From NCBI RefSeq assembly GCF_018417595.1, contig NZ_CP070982.1, forward strand, positions 4,639,001 through 4,703,000: a stretch of 64,000 bases of DNA, written 5' to 3'. The stretch comes from Pseudomonas entomophila (GTDB taxonomy: Bacteria; Pseudomonadota; Gammaproteobacteria; Pseudomonadales; Pseudomonadaceae). Of the stretch, positions 35,816 to 44,411 are shown piece by piece (the stretch's first letter is position 1; every line of letters starts with the position of its first letter). The position numbers and the translations under genes were made by a program. The notes beneath the pieces were generated by a model that ran no database searches, was not told the DNA's origin, and was given only the letters and a program-made list of their open reading frames with translations.

Positions 35816-36763
35816 ATGACCATGGCCGATTCCGTTTTCTTCTGTACGCTCACTCACGAAGGCATCCTCGCAGTCCGCGGCTCCGACGCCGGCAAGTTCC
35901 TGCAAGGCCAACTGACCTGCAACCTCAACTACCTCAGCGATGACCACGCGGGCCTCGGCGCGCGGTGCATGGTCAAGGGTCGCATGCAGTCGAGCTTCCG
36001 CATTCTTCCCGAAGGCAATGGCTACCTGCTGGCCATGGCCAGCGAACTGCTCGACATGCAATTGGCCGACCTGAAGAAGTACGCGGTATTCTCCAAGGCC
36101 ACCCTGACCGACGAAAGCGCGGCCTGGGTGCGCTTTGGCCTGCAGCAGGGTAGCAGCGCACTTCAGGCGCTGGGGCTGGCGGTTTCAGGTGAAGCCGGCG
36201 CGACCGTTCGCCATGAAGGCCTGATCGCCGTGACCGCCTCCAACGATCGTGTGGAGCTGTGGGTGCCCGCCGACCAGGCCGCCAACGTTCGCGAGAAACT
36301 CGCGGCGCTGCTGCCCGAGGGCAATCTCAACGACTGGCTGCTGGGCCAGGTCCGCGCCGGTATCGGCCAGGTCATGGGCCCCACCCGCGAACTGTTCATC
36401 CCACAGATGATCAACCTGCAGGCGGTCGATGGCGTGAGCTTCAAGAAAGGCTGCTACACCGGCCAGGAAATCGTCGCGCGCATGCAATACCTGGGCAAGC
36501 TCAAGCGTCGCCAGTACCGCCTTGCGCTCGACGAGACAGCGGTACCCGCGCCGGGCGCCGAGATCTTCTCGCCCACCCACGGCTCGTCGGTCGGCGAGGT
36601 GGTGTTCGGTGCCAGCACCGGCAACGCCGTCGAACTGCTGGCTGTGCTCAGCGCCGACGCGGTGGCCGATGACAACCTGCACCTGGGCAGCCTGGAAGGC
36701 CCGCGCCTGACGTTGCTCGACCTGCCTTACGAACTGGACCGCGACCGGGAAATCCAGCGCTGA
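35816..36763 (+). CDS. ygfZ: Folate-binding protein YgfZ (tRNA modification/Fe-S GTPase-independent factor)
   Basis: 315 residues with the invariant KGCYTGQE motif (KKGCYTGQEIVAR) and a GcvT-like fold (AVRGSDAGKFLQGQLTCN, ARCMVKGRMQSSFRI). YgfZ uses folate to support certain Fe-S enzymes such as MiaB. ATGs at 35816 and 35822 are both possible; neither has a clear ribosome site. An HDOD gene follows 55 bp later. Confidence 0.93.
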   Translation: MTMADSVFFCTLTHEGILAVRGSDAGKFLQGQLTCNLNYLSDDHAGLGARCMVKGRMQSSFRILPEGNGYLLAMASELLDMQLADLKKYAVFSKATLTDESAAWVRFGLQQGSSALQALGLAVSGEAGATVRHEGLIAVTASNDRVELWVPADQAANVREKLAALLPEGNLNDWLLGQVRAGIGQVMGPTRELFIPQMINLQAVDGVSFKKGCYTGQEIVARMQYLGKLKRRQYRLALDETAVPAPGAEIFSPTHGSSVGEVVFGASTGNAVELLAVLSADAVADDNLHLGSLEGPRLTLLDLPYELDRDREIQR

Positions 36764-36818
36764 CCAGCCCGCCCCGCCGACCGGGCGGGGCCGCACCACC
36801 TTTGCAGTAGAGAAGTCC

Positions 36819-37625
36819 ATGAACAAGCTGGCCGAGATGGTCCAAGCGCAATTGCTCGCAGCCATCGACAACGACGACCTGGTCCTGCCGACGCTTCCGG
36901 AAGTCGCCCTGAGCATCCGCGAAGCCGCCGAAGACAGCGAGATCAGCGTGTCCGCCCTGAGCAAGGTGATCGGCCGCGACGCTGCGCTGTCGGCGCGCCT
37001 GATCAAGGTGGTCAACAGCCCGCTGCTGCGCGCCGCCGTCGAAGTCACCGACCTGCACACCGCGATCACCCGTTTGGGTATCAACTACAGCTGCAACCTG
37101 GCCATCGGCCTGGTGATCGAGCAGATCTTCCATGCCCGTTCGCCGGCGGTCGAGCAGAAGCTGCGGGATATCTGGGCCAACAGCCTGGAAGTGGCAGGCA
37201 TCAGCTATGAACTGTGCCGGCGATACACGCAACTGAAGCCCGACCAGGCCACCCTCGGCGGCCTGGTGCACCAGATCGGCGCGCTGCCCGTGCTGATCTA
37301 TGCCGAAGAGCATAACGAACTGATTTCCGACCCGGTGTGCCTGCATTACGTGATCGAACAGATCCAGCCGGCGCTGGGCGACAAGATCCTCAGTGCCTGG
37401 GAGTTTCCCGAACAACTGGTCAAGCTGCCCAGCGAGATCCAGGACCTGGACCGGCGCACCGACACCCTGGACTACATCGATGTGGTGCAGATCGCTCGCT
37501 GCATCAGCCAGCGTGGGCGTATCCGACCGCTGGCGGCCCTGCCCGCCTACCGGCACCTGGGGCTGCCGTTCGGTACCGAGCTGGATATGGAAGAGTTGCT
37601 GGACGCGCGCAGCATGCTGCGTTGA
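36819..37625 (+). CDS. HDOD-domain signalling protein
   Basis: 268 residues with a full HDOD domain (about 20-220). Typical stretches are LPTLPEVALSIREAAEDSEISVSALSKVIGRDAALSARLIKVVNSPLLR and HAITRL-like THLHTAITRLGI. Such proteins are degenerate HD domains without the metal-binding His-Asp pair and act as scaffolds in signalling, motility or biofilm control. No effector domain is attached. It ends at a REP pair that separates it from convergent tctE. Confidence 0.92.
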   Translation: MNKLAEMVQAQLLAAIDNDDLVLPTLPEVALSIREAAEDSEISVSALSKVIGRDAALSARLIKVVNSPLLRAAVEVTDLHTAITRLGINYSCNLAIGLVIEQIFHARSPAVEQKLRDIWANSLEVAGISYELCRRYTQLKPDQATLGGLVHQIGALPVLIYAEEHNELISDPVCLHYVIEQIQPALGDKILSAWEFPEQLVKLPSEIQDLDRRTDTLDYIDVVQIARCISQRGRIRPLAALPAYRHLGLPFGTELDMEELLDARSMLR

Positions 37626-37634
37626 CCCGGCTCG

Positions 37635-37722
37635 CCTGTAGGAGCAGCTTTGGCCGCGATGCTGGCGCCGCGGGATTTGGCACCCGCTTCGCGGGTGATC
37701 GCGGCTGAAGCTGCTCCTACAG
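37635..37722. repeat. REP/BIME inverted pair between HDOD gene and tctE
   Basis: ctgtaggagcagctttggccgcgat and the inverted gatcgcggctgaagctgctcctacag, with an internal ...cacccgcttcgcgggtg dyad, in a convergent gap. Confidence 0.86.
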
Positions 37723-37733
37723 AGATCGCAGCG

Positions 37734-39113
37734 TCAATCGGCGATGAAACTTACCCGCACTTTCAAACCGCCTCGCTCGCCGTCATGCAGGCTGATCTGC
37801 GCCAAGTGCGCACGGCAGATCTCGCCGACGATGGCCAGCCCCAGGCCACTGCCCTGGGCACTGCGCCGATAGAAGCGCTCGAACACCCGCTCACGCTCCC
37901 CCTCGGGAATCCCCGGCCCATCGTCCTCGACTTCAAGCACGGCCGGCGCCAGCACCCGCAGGATCACGTCGCCGCCCGGCGGCGTGTGGGCCAGGGCATT
38001 GTCCACCAGGTTGCTGAGCAGCTCGTTGAGCAAGGTCGGCTCGCCCTTGAGCCACACCGGCGCCTCGGCCTCCAGCGCCAGGGACACGCCTCGGGCGTGG
38101 GCCAACGGCGCCATGGCCATGCCCAGCTCCCGGGCCAGCTGGCTCAGGTCCAGACGCTGGGCGCCACCCTCGGCGATCGCCCGCGCGCCGTTTTCCACCC
38201 GCGCCAACGACAGCAGCTGGTTGGCCAGGTGGGTCAGGCGATCGGTACCCTGGGCTGCGGCCTCCAGCGTCTTGCGCCATTCGTCGGGCTCTTTTGATCG
38301 CAAGCCCAGTTCGACCCGAGCCTTGAGCGCCGCCAACGGTGTGCGCAACTCATGGGCGGCGTCGGCGATGAACTGCGCCTGGCGCTCGAACTGCCCACGC
38401 AGGCGCTCGGTGAAATGGTTGAGCGCGCGCACCAGTGGCCCCAGTTCACGCTGCACCTGCACCACCGGCAGCGCGCGCAGATCATCCGGCTGGCGCTCCT
38501 CCACCGCGCCCCGCAGCCGCTCCAGCGGGCGCAACGCCGCGCTGACCGCGAACCACACCATCACCAGCGCGCCCAGCGCCAGCATTCCCAGGCGCAGCAA
38601 GGTATCGGCCATCAGGCCACGGGCCATGCGCACCCGCGCCTCTTCGGTCTCGGCCACGCGGATCTCGGCCATGCCGTTCATGTTCGGCTCGCTCACCGGC
38701 TTGAGCAGGCTGACCACGCGCACGTCCTGGCCGAGGTAGGTGGCATTGTAGAAACGCGCCAGGGCCGGGTAGTCGTCGGTGCGGGGGGTGCCCGAAGGTG
38801 GTGCGGGCAGGTTCTCGTAGCCGGAGATCAGCTTCTGGTGGATATCCAGTACCTGGTAGTAGATGCGCCCGGCGCTGTCGTAGGCGAAGGTGTCCAGGGC
38901 CACATAGGGCACATCGGCGCTGAGGGTGCCGTCGCGCTGCGAAAGGCCGGCGGCGATGGTTCGCGCCGAGGCCAGCAAGGTGCGGTCGTAGGCGGTGTCG
39001 GCAGCCTCGCGACCGTTCCAGTAGGCGCTCAGGCCGCTGGCCAGCATCAGCACCACCAGCAGCAGCGCCAGGTTGCCCAGCAGGCGCCCGCGCAGGCTGA
39101 CGTTGTCACGCAT
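37734..39113 (-). CDS. tctE: Sensor histidine kinase TctE
   Basis: 459 residues. Two membrane segments (about 10-30 and 165-185) flank a periplasmic sensor of the 2CSK_N type (PYVALDTFAYDSAGRIYYQVLD). A HAMP-like linker, the H-box FIADAAHELRTPLAALKAR, the N-box LNELLSNLVDNALAHTP and G-box EDDGPGIPEGER follow. In Salmonella and pseudomonads TctE/TctD senses citrate and related tricarboxylates. The ATG overlaps the tctD stop by 8 bp. Confidence 0.92.
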   Translation of the reverse strand: MRDNVSLRGRLLGNLALLLVVLMLASGLSAYWNGREAADTAYDRTLLASARTIAAGLSQRDGTLSADVPYVALDTFAYDSAGRIYYQVLDIHQKLISGYENLPAPPSGTPRTDDYPALARFYNATYLGQDVRVVSLLKPVSEPNMNGMAEIRVAETEEARVRMARGLMADTLLRLGMLALGALVMVWFAVSAALRPLERLRGAVEERQPDDLRALPVVQVQRELGPLVRALNHFTERLRGQFERQAQFIADAAHELRTPLAALKARVELGLRSKEPDEWRKTLEAAAQGTDRLTHLANQLLSLARVENGARAIAEGGAQRLDLSQLARELGMAMAPLAHARGVSLALEAEAPVWLKGEPTLLNELLSNLVDNALAHTPPGGDVILRVLAPAVLEVEDDGPGIPEGERERVFERFYRRSAQGSGLGLAIVGEICRAHLAQISLHDGERGGLKVRVSFIAD

Positions 39114-39777
39114 CGCGATGCTCGAGCAGGTAGCCCAGGCCGCGGAAGGTGACAATGGCCACCGGATGGCCGTCGAGTTTCTTGCGCAGGCGGTGGATGT
39201 AGATCTCGATAGCGTCGGGGCTGGCTTCTTCGTCCAGGCCGAACACCTGGGCGGCCAGCTGCTCCTTGCTCATCACCCGGCCGGGCCGGGCGATCAACGC
39301 CTCGAGCACGCTTTGTTCGCGTTGAGTCAAAGTCAGCGGCTCATCGCCCAGGGTGAAACGGCGGGTGTCGAGGTCGTAGACCAGCGGCCCGCAGCGCTGC
39401 TGGCGCTCGCCGCCGAGCACGCTACGGCGCAGCAGCGCCTTGACCCGTGCCTCCAGCTCGGTCAGTTCGAACGGTTTGGCCAGGTAGTCGTCGGCGCCCA
39501 GGTTCAGGCCGTGGACCCGGTCCTTCACATCACTGCGCGCGGTGAGCATCAGCACCGGCAGGGTCTTGCCGCGCCCGCGCAGGCGCGCCAGCACCTCGAA
39601 ACCGTCCAGGCGCGGCAGGCCGACATCGAGCACGGCCACGGCATAGTCCTCGCTGGCCAAGGCCAGGTCGGCGGCCACGCCGTCGTGCAGCACATCCACG
39701 GTCAGGCCCTGGCTCTTCAGAGCCTGGGCCACGCTTTCAGCCAGTTGCAGGTGGTCTTCGACCAGCAGCACACGCAT
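39106..39777 (-). CDS. tctD: Response regulator TctD
   Basis: 223 residues, OmpR type. The phospho-acceptor Asp lies in AVAVLDVGLPRLDGF and the Lys in YLAKPFELTELEARV. The winged helix has LTLTQREQSVLEALIARPG and AIEIYIHRLRKKLDG. It is divergent from the porin-tctCBA genes it is expected to activate, with a direct-repeat candidate site in between. Confidence 0.93.
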   Translation of the reverse strand: MRVLLVEDHLQLAESVAQALKSQGLTVDVLHDGVAADLALASEDYAVAVLDVGLPRLDGFEVLARLRGRGKTLPVLMLTARSDVKDRVHGLNLGADDYLAKPFELTELEARVKALLRRSVLGGERQQRCGPLVYDLDTRRFTLGDEPLTLTQREQSVLEALIARPGRVMSKEQLAAQVFGLDEEASPDAIEIYIHRLRKKLDGHPVAIVTFRGLGYLLEHRDA

Positions 39778-39853
39778 CGGATTCTCCCAGCTCGGGTGGG
39801 TCGTTTGGCGCGGAGTGTACCGCCGTGAGGGGGCCTGTGAAGCCCTCGCAAGA

Positions 39854-39885
39854 AACCTTTCACGCTGAAAGGTTAGCGAAAGGTT
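39854..39885 (+). promoter_or_regulatory. Candidate TctD binding site between tctD and the porin gene
   Basis: Two direct copies of GAAAGGTT (39867-39874 and 39878-39885) are 11 bp apart, the one-turn spacing of OmpR-family regulators. An inverted copy AACCTTTC lies at 39854-39861. It is about 90 bp upstream of the porin start and 80 bp from tctD. Confidence 0.6.
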
Positions 39886-39977
39886 GGTTACCTAGCATCG
39901 CACCACGGTCGCCCCGCGCGCCGCAAAAAGCACCAGCAAGGTGCAACACATAAGAACAATAAATGGAGTCACCGACG

Positions 39978-41267
39978 ATGCTGTCCATGCAGCCGCAGGC
40001 GTTCGCGCCTACCCGTTCGCTCGCCGCCCGCCCGTCCGCCCTCGCCAGCGCCTTCGCCCTTGCCGGGGTCGCGCCCCTGAGCCAGGCCGCCTTCTTCGAA
40101 GACAGCACGGCCACCTTCGAAACCCGCAACATGTACTTCAACCGCGATTTCCGCGACGGCACCAGCGCGCAGCAATCCAAGCGCGACGAATGGGCCCAGG
40201 GCTTCATGCTCAACTTCGAGTCCGGCTACACCGAAGGCACGGTGGGCTTCGGCCTGGACGCGCTGGGCATGGTCGGGGTCAAGCTCGACTCCAGCAAGGA
40301 CCGCACGGGCACCGGCCTGCTGCCCACCCATGACGACGGCAAGGCGGCCGACGAGTACGCCAAGCTGGGGCTCACCGGCAAGGTGAAAGTGTCGAAGACC
40401 GAACTGAAGATCGGCACCCTGATCCCCGAACTGCCCACGCTGCAGCCCAACGACGGGCGCATCCTGCCGCAAACCTTCGAAGGCGGCCTGCTCACGTCGA
40501 ACGAGATCAAGGGCCTGACCTTCACTGGCGGGCGCGTGGACAAGGCCAAGGACCGCGACGACACCAACTGGGAAGACCTGGCGCTGAACAACAAGAACGG
40601 CCGCTTCGGCGGCAGCTTCAGCGCCGACAACCTCGACCTGGGCGGCGTCGACTACAAGTTCACCGACCGCATCACCGGCAGCTACCACTTCGCCCAGCTC
40701 GAAGACATCTACCGCCAGCACTTCATCGGCATGGTCGCCACCCAGCCCTGGGGCCCGGGCACCTTCGGCGCCGACCTGCGCCTGGCTGTCAGCGACGACG
40801 CCGGCGCCGCCAAGGCCGGGCGCATCGACAACACTACCTTCAACGGCATGCTCAGCTATGGACTTGGCGGGCACAAGGTCAGCGCCGCCTGGCAGCAGCT
40901 GTCCGGCGACAGCGCCTTCCCCTATGTCGATGGCGCCGACCCCTACCTGGTCAACTTCGTCCAGATCAACGACTTCGCCGGTGCCGACGAACGCTCCTGG
41001 CAAGTGCGCTACGACTACAACTTCGCCGCCCTCGGTATCCCCGGGCTGACCTTCATGACCCGCTACATCAACGGCGACAACGTCAGCCGCGCCGATGGCA
41101 GCGAGGGCAAGGAGTGGGAGCGCAACACCGAATTCAAGTACGTGGTACAAAGCGGCCCGTTGAAAAACGTCGCCGTGCGCCTGCGCAACGCCACCTTCCG
41201 CTCCAACTTCACCCGCGACGCGGACGAAGTGCGGCTGCTGGTGAGCTACAGCGTGGCGCTGTGGTAA
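39978..41267 (+). CDS. opdH: OprD-family outer membrane porin (OpdH-like, tricarboxylate uptake)
   Basis: 429 residues. After a signal peptide ending SQA|AF comes an OprD barrel: FFEDSTATFETRNMYFNRDFRDG, GFGLDALGMVGVKLD, GLTFTGGRVDKAKDRDD, KFTDRITGSYHFAQLEDIYRQHF, LTFMTRYINGDNV. The chain ends in Trp after an alternating strand, the usual outer-membrane C-terminal signature. Start ATG 39978 has GGAGT 9 bases upstream; an earlier ATG at 39963 overlaps that site. The specificity is inferred from tctCBA downstream. Confidence 0.92.
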   Translation: MLSMQPQAFAPTRSLAARPSALASAFALAGVAPLSQAAFFEDSTATFETRNMYFNRDFRDGTSAQQSKRDEWAQGFMLNFESGYTEGTVGFGLDALGMVGVKLDSSKDRTGTGLLPTHDDGKAADEYAKLGLTGKVKVSKTELKIGTLIPELPTLQPNDGRILPQTFEGGLLTSNEIKGLTFTGGRVDKAKDRDDTNWEDLALNNKNGRFGGSFSADNLDLGGVDYKFTDRITGSYHFAQLEDIYRQHFIGMVATQPWGPGTFGADLRLAVSDDAGAAKAGRIDNTTFNGMLSYGLGGHKVSAAWQQLSGDSAFPYVDGADPYLVNFVQINDFAGADERSWQVRYDYNFAALGIPGLTFMTRYINGDNVSRADGSEGKEWERNTEFKYVVQSGPLKNVAVRLRNATFRSNFTRDADEVRLLVSYSVALW

Positions 41268-41312
41268 GTGGTAAGCGGTAACCCATAACAACAATGCTCA
41301 TGGAGTTAGACG

Positions 41313-42293
41313 ATGACTTTTTCACTGCGCCGCCTCGTCCTCGCCACCGGTTGCCTGCTGCTCGCCGGCAACGCCCTGGCAGGTGAACCGAAACGCCCCG
41401 AATGCATCGCCCCGGCCTCGCCCGGTGGCGGTTTCGACCTGACCTGCAAGCTGGTGCAAAGCGCCCTGGTCAACGAGAAGATCCTCAGCAAACCCATGCG
41501 CGTGACCTACATGCCCGGTGGTGTCGGCGCGGTGGCCTACAACGCCGTGGTCGCCCAGCGCCCGGCCGACGCCGGCACGCTGGTGGCCTGGTCCAGCGGC
41601 TCGCTGCTGAACCTGGCCCAGGGCAAGTTCGGCCGCTTCGACGAGAACGCGGTGAAATGGCTGGCAGCGGTGGGTACCAGCTACGGTGCCATCGCGGTGA
41701 AGAGCGATTCGCCCTACAAGACCCTCGACGACCTGGTCGCGGCCTTGAAGAAGGACCCGAGCAAAGTGGTGATCGGCTCCGGCGGCACCGTGGGCAGCCA
41801 GGACTGGATGCAGACCGCGCTGATCGCCAAGGCCGCCGGCATCAACCCGCGCGACCTGCGCTACGTGGCCCTGGAAGGCGGCGGCGAGATCGCCACCGCG
41901 CTGCTGGGCGGGCATATCCAGGTGGGTTCCACCGACATCTCCGACTCCATGCCGCATATCCAGAGCGGCAACATGCGCATCCTCGCGGTGTTCTCCGAAA
42001 AGCGCCTGGACGAGCCGGAGATGAAAGACATCCCCACCGCCAAGGAGCAGGGCTACGACATCGTCTGGCCGGTGGTGCGCGGTTTCTACCTGGGGCCGAA
42101 GGTCAGCGACGAGGACTACGCCTGGTGGAAGGCCTCGTTCGACAAGCTGCTGGCCTCGGACGACTTCGCCAAGCTGCGTGACCAGCGCGAGCTGTTCCCG
42201 TTCGCCATGACCGGCGAAGAGCTGGACGGCTATGTGAAGAAGCAAGTGGCGGACTACAAGGCGCTGGCCCGTGAGTTCGGGCTGATCCAGTAA
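41313..42293 (+). CDS. tctC: Tricarboxylate-binding periplasmic protein TctC
   Basis: 326 residues with a signal peptide (LVLATGCLLLAGNALA) and the TctC/Bug fold: CIAPASPGGGFDLTCKLVQSAL, MPGGVGAVAYN, GSGGTVGSQDW. It captures citrate-like substrates for TctAB. The 45-bp gap from the porin gene suggests one transcript. Confidence 0.94.
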   Translation: MTFSLRRLVLATGCLLLAGNALAGEPKRPECIAPASPGGGFDLTCKLVQSALVNEKILSKPMRVTYMPGGVGAVAYNAVVAQRPADAGTLVAWSSGSLLNLAQGKFGRFDENAVKWLAAVGTSYGAIAVKSDSPYKTLDDLVAALKKDPSKVVIGSGGTVGSQDWMQTALIAKAAGINPRDLRYVALEGGGEIATALLGGHIQVGSTDISDSMPHIQSGNMRILAVFSEKRLDEPEMKDIPTAKEQGYDIVWPVVRGFYLGPKVSDEDYAWWKASFDKLLASDDFAKLRDQRELFPFAMTGEELDGYVKKQVADYKALAREFGLIQ

Positions 42294-42312
42294 CCCAGGC
42301 CGCCACCCGATC

Positions 42313-42402
42313 CTTGTAGGAGCGGATTCATCCGCGATACAGGCACCCCGGTACATGGCCAGGGCCGCGCCCTGGATCGCGGGTAAACCCGCTCCTACAG
42401 GT
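42313..42402. repeat. Mixed REP pair between tctC and tctB
   Basis: Left unit ttgtaggagcggattcatccgcgat, right unit atcgcgggtaaacccgctcctacag: the two halves belong to different REP core variants. The element lies inside the operon, where a 3' stabilising hairpin would favour excess TctC over the membrane subunits. Confidence 0.83.
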
Positions 42403-42434
42403 TTCGCGTCGTTATCTCGACAGAGGATTCCCCG

Positions 42435-42893
42435 ATGATCCTGCAACGCCTCTTCGCCCTGGCCCTGCTGGCGCTGTGCGCCGTGCTGGCCGTGATGGCC
42501 TGGCCCTACCAGGCCGCCTTCTCCTACGAACCGGTGGGCCCGCGCGCCTACCCGCTGCTGATGCTCGGCCTGATGAGCCTGGGCCTTTTGTACCTGGCCA
42601 TCCGCCCCACGCCCATCGTGCGCAAGGACGACGAACCCGAACTGGACCGCGAAACGCTGATCAAGATCAGCGCCTGCGTCGGCCTGCTGATCGTCTTCGC
42701 CAGCACCTTCGAAGCCCTGGGCTTCATCCTCAGCGCCATCCTCGTCGGCGTGCCCATGGCCCGCCTGTACGGCGGCCGCTGGCGGCACAGCGCCCTCGTC
42801 GTCGTCGGCATGAGCCTGTTCCTCTACTGGCTGTTCGACCGCGTAATGGACGTGCCCCTGCCCCTCGGCCTGCTCGACGTACTGGAGAACTGA
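42435..42893 (+). CDS. tctB: Tricarboxylate transporter small membrane subunit TctB
   Basis: 152 residues with four hydrophobic segments, typical of the small TctB subunit (LFALALLALCAVLAVMAWPY; GFILSAILVGVPMARLYGG). It starts 32 bp after the REP pair, and tctA begins 3 bp after its stop. Confidence 0.92.
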   Translation: MILQRLFALALLALCAVLAVMAWPYQAAFSYEPVGPRAYPLLMLGLMSLGLLYLAIRPTPIVRKDDEPELDRETLIKISACVGLLIVFASTFEALGFILSAILVGVPMARLYGGRWRHSALVVVGMSLFLYWLFDRVMDVPLPLGLLDVLEN

Positions 42894-42896
42894 CAC

Positions 42897-44411
42897 ATGG
42901 ATACCTTGAGCTACCTGGGCCAGGGCTTCGGCGTCGCCCTGAGCCCGTACAACCTGGTCACCGCCCTCACCGGCACCCTGATCGGTACCGTGGTCGGCCT
43001 GCTGCCGGGCCTGGGCCCGATCAACGGTGTGGCGCTGCTGATCCCCATCGCCTTTGCCCTGGGTTTGCCGCCGGAGTCGGCGCTGATCCTGCTGGCCGCC
43101 GTGTACCTGGGCTGCGAATACGGCGGGCGCATCAGCTCGATCCTGCTGAACATCCCCGGCGAAGCCTCCACCGTGATGACCACCCTCGACGGCTACCCCA
43201 TGGCCCGCCAGGGCCTGGCCGGCGTGGCCCTGTCGCTGTCGGCCTGGAGTTCGTTCATCGGCGCCTTCATCGCCACCTGCGGCATGGTGCTGTTCGCCCC
43301 GCTGCTGGCGAAATGGGCGATCGCCTTCGGCCCGGCGGAATACTTCGTGCTGATGGTGTTCGCCATCGTCGCCCTGGGCGGCATGGCCGGTGACAAGCCG
43401 CTGAAGACCTTCATCGCCGCGCTGATCGGCCTGTTCCTGTCGGCGGTGGGTATCGACGCCAACAGCGGCGTGTACCGCTTCACCGGCGACAGCGTGCACC
43501 TGGCCGACGGCATTCAGTTCGTGGTGCTGGTGCTGGGCCTGTTCTCCATCAGCGAAATCCTGTTGCTGCTGGAGAAGACCCACCACGGCCACATCGCGGT
43601 CAAGGCCACCGGGCGCATGCTGTTCAACTTCAAGGAAGCGGCCTCGGTGTTCTTCGTCAACATCCGCTGCGGCTTGCTGGGCTTCTTCATGGGCGTGCTG
43701 CCCGGTGCCGGCGCGACCCTGGCCAGTGCCGTGGCCTACATGACCGAAAAACGCCTGGCCGGTGACAAAGGCAAGTTCGGCAAGGGCGACGCCCGTGGCC
43801 TGGCCGCGCCGGAAACCGCCATCGGCGCCTCCTGCTGCGGCGCCCTGGTGCCGATGCTGACCCTTGGCGTACCCGGCTCGGGCACCACTGCGGTGATGAT
43901 CGGCGCGCTGACGTTGTACAACATCACCCCGGGCCCACTGCTGTTCGAACAGCAGCCGGACATCGTCTGGGGCCTGATCGCCTCGCTGTTCATCGCCAAC
44001 CTGATGCTGATCATCCTCAACGTGCCGATGATTCGCGTGTTCACCCGCATCCTCGCCGTGCCGAACTGGGCGCTGGTGCCGGTGATCGCGATCATTACCG
44101 CGATTGGCGTGTACGCCGTGCATGCCACCACTTTCGACCTGTTCCTGATGGTCGGCATCGGCATCATGGGCTACATCCTGCGCAAGCTGGACTTCCCGCT
44201 GTCGCCGATCCTGCTCGGGTTCATCCTTGGCGGGTTGATGGAGCAGAACCTGCGCCGCGCGCTGTCGATCTCCAACGGCGAGCTGGGCATCCTCTGGTCG
44301 AGCCCGATCAGCATGGGCGTGTGGGTGCTGGTGGTGTGCATGCTGAGCCTGCCGCTGCTGCGCATCTGGCGCAAACGTGCCCTGCAACGCCGGGCCATGG
44401 CCGATGCCTGA
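42897..44411 (+). CDS. tctA: Tricarboxylate transporter large membrane subunit TctA
   Basis: 504 residues with about 12 membrane segments. Family motifs are GLLPGLGPINGVALLIPIAF, YLGCEYGGRISSILLNIPGE, and the mirrored second-half motif MGVLPGAGATLASAVAYMTEKR...LVPMLTLGVPGSGTTAVM. It is the proton- or sodium-coupled permease of the TTT family. The next gene starts inside its last codons. Confidence 0.97.
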   Translation: MDTLSYLGQGFGVALSPYNLVTALTGTLIGTVVGLLPGLGPINGVALLIPIAFALGLPPESALILLAAVYLGCEYGGRISSILLNIPGEASTVMTTLDGYPMARQGLAGVALSLSAWSSFIGAFIATCGMVLFAPLLAKWAIAFGPAEYFVLMVFAIVALGGMAGDKPLKTFIAALIGLFLSAVGIDANSGVYRFTGDSVHLADGIQFVVLVLGLFSISEILLLLEKTHHGHIAVKATGRMLFNFKEAASVFFVNIRCGLLGFFMGVLPGAGATLASAVAYMTEKRLAGDKGKFGKGDARGLAAPETAIGASCCGALVPMLTLGVPGSGTTAVMIGALTLYNITPGPLLFEQQPDIVWGLIASLFIANLMLIILNVPMIRVFTRILAVPNWALVPVIAIITAIGVYAVHATTFDLFLMVGIGIMGYILRKLDFPLSPILLGFILGGLMEQNLRRALSISNGELGILWSSPISMGVWVLVVCMLSLPLLRIWRKRALQRRAMADA

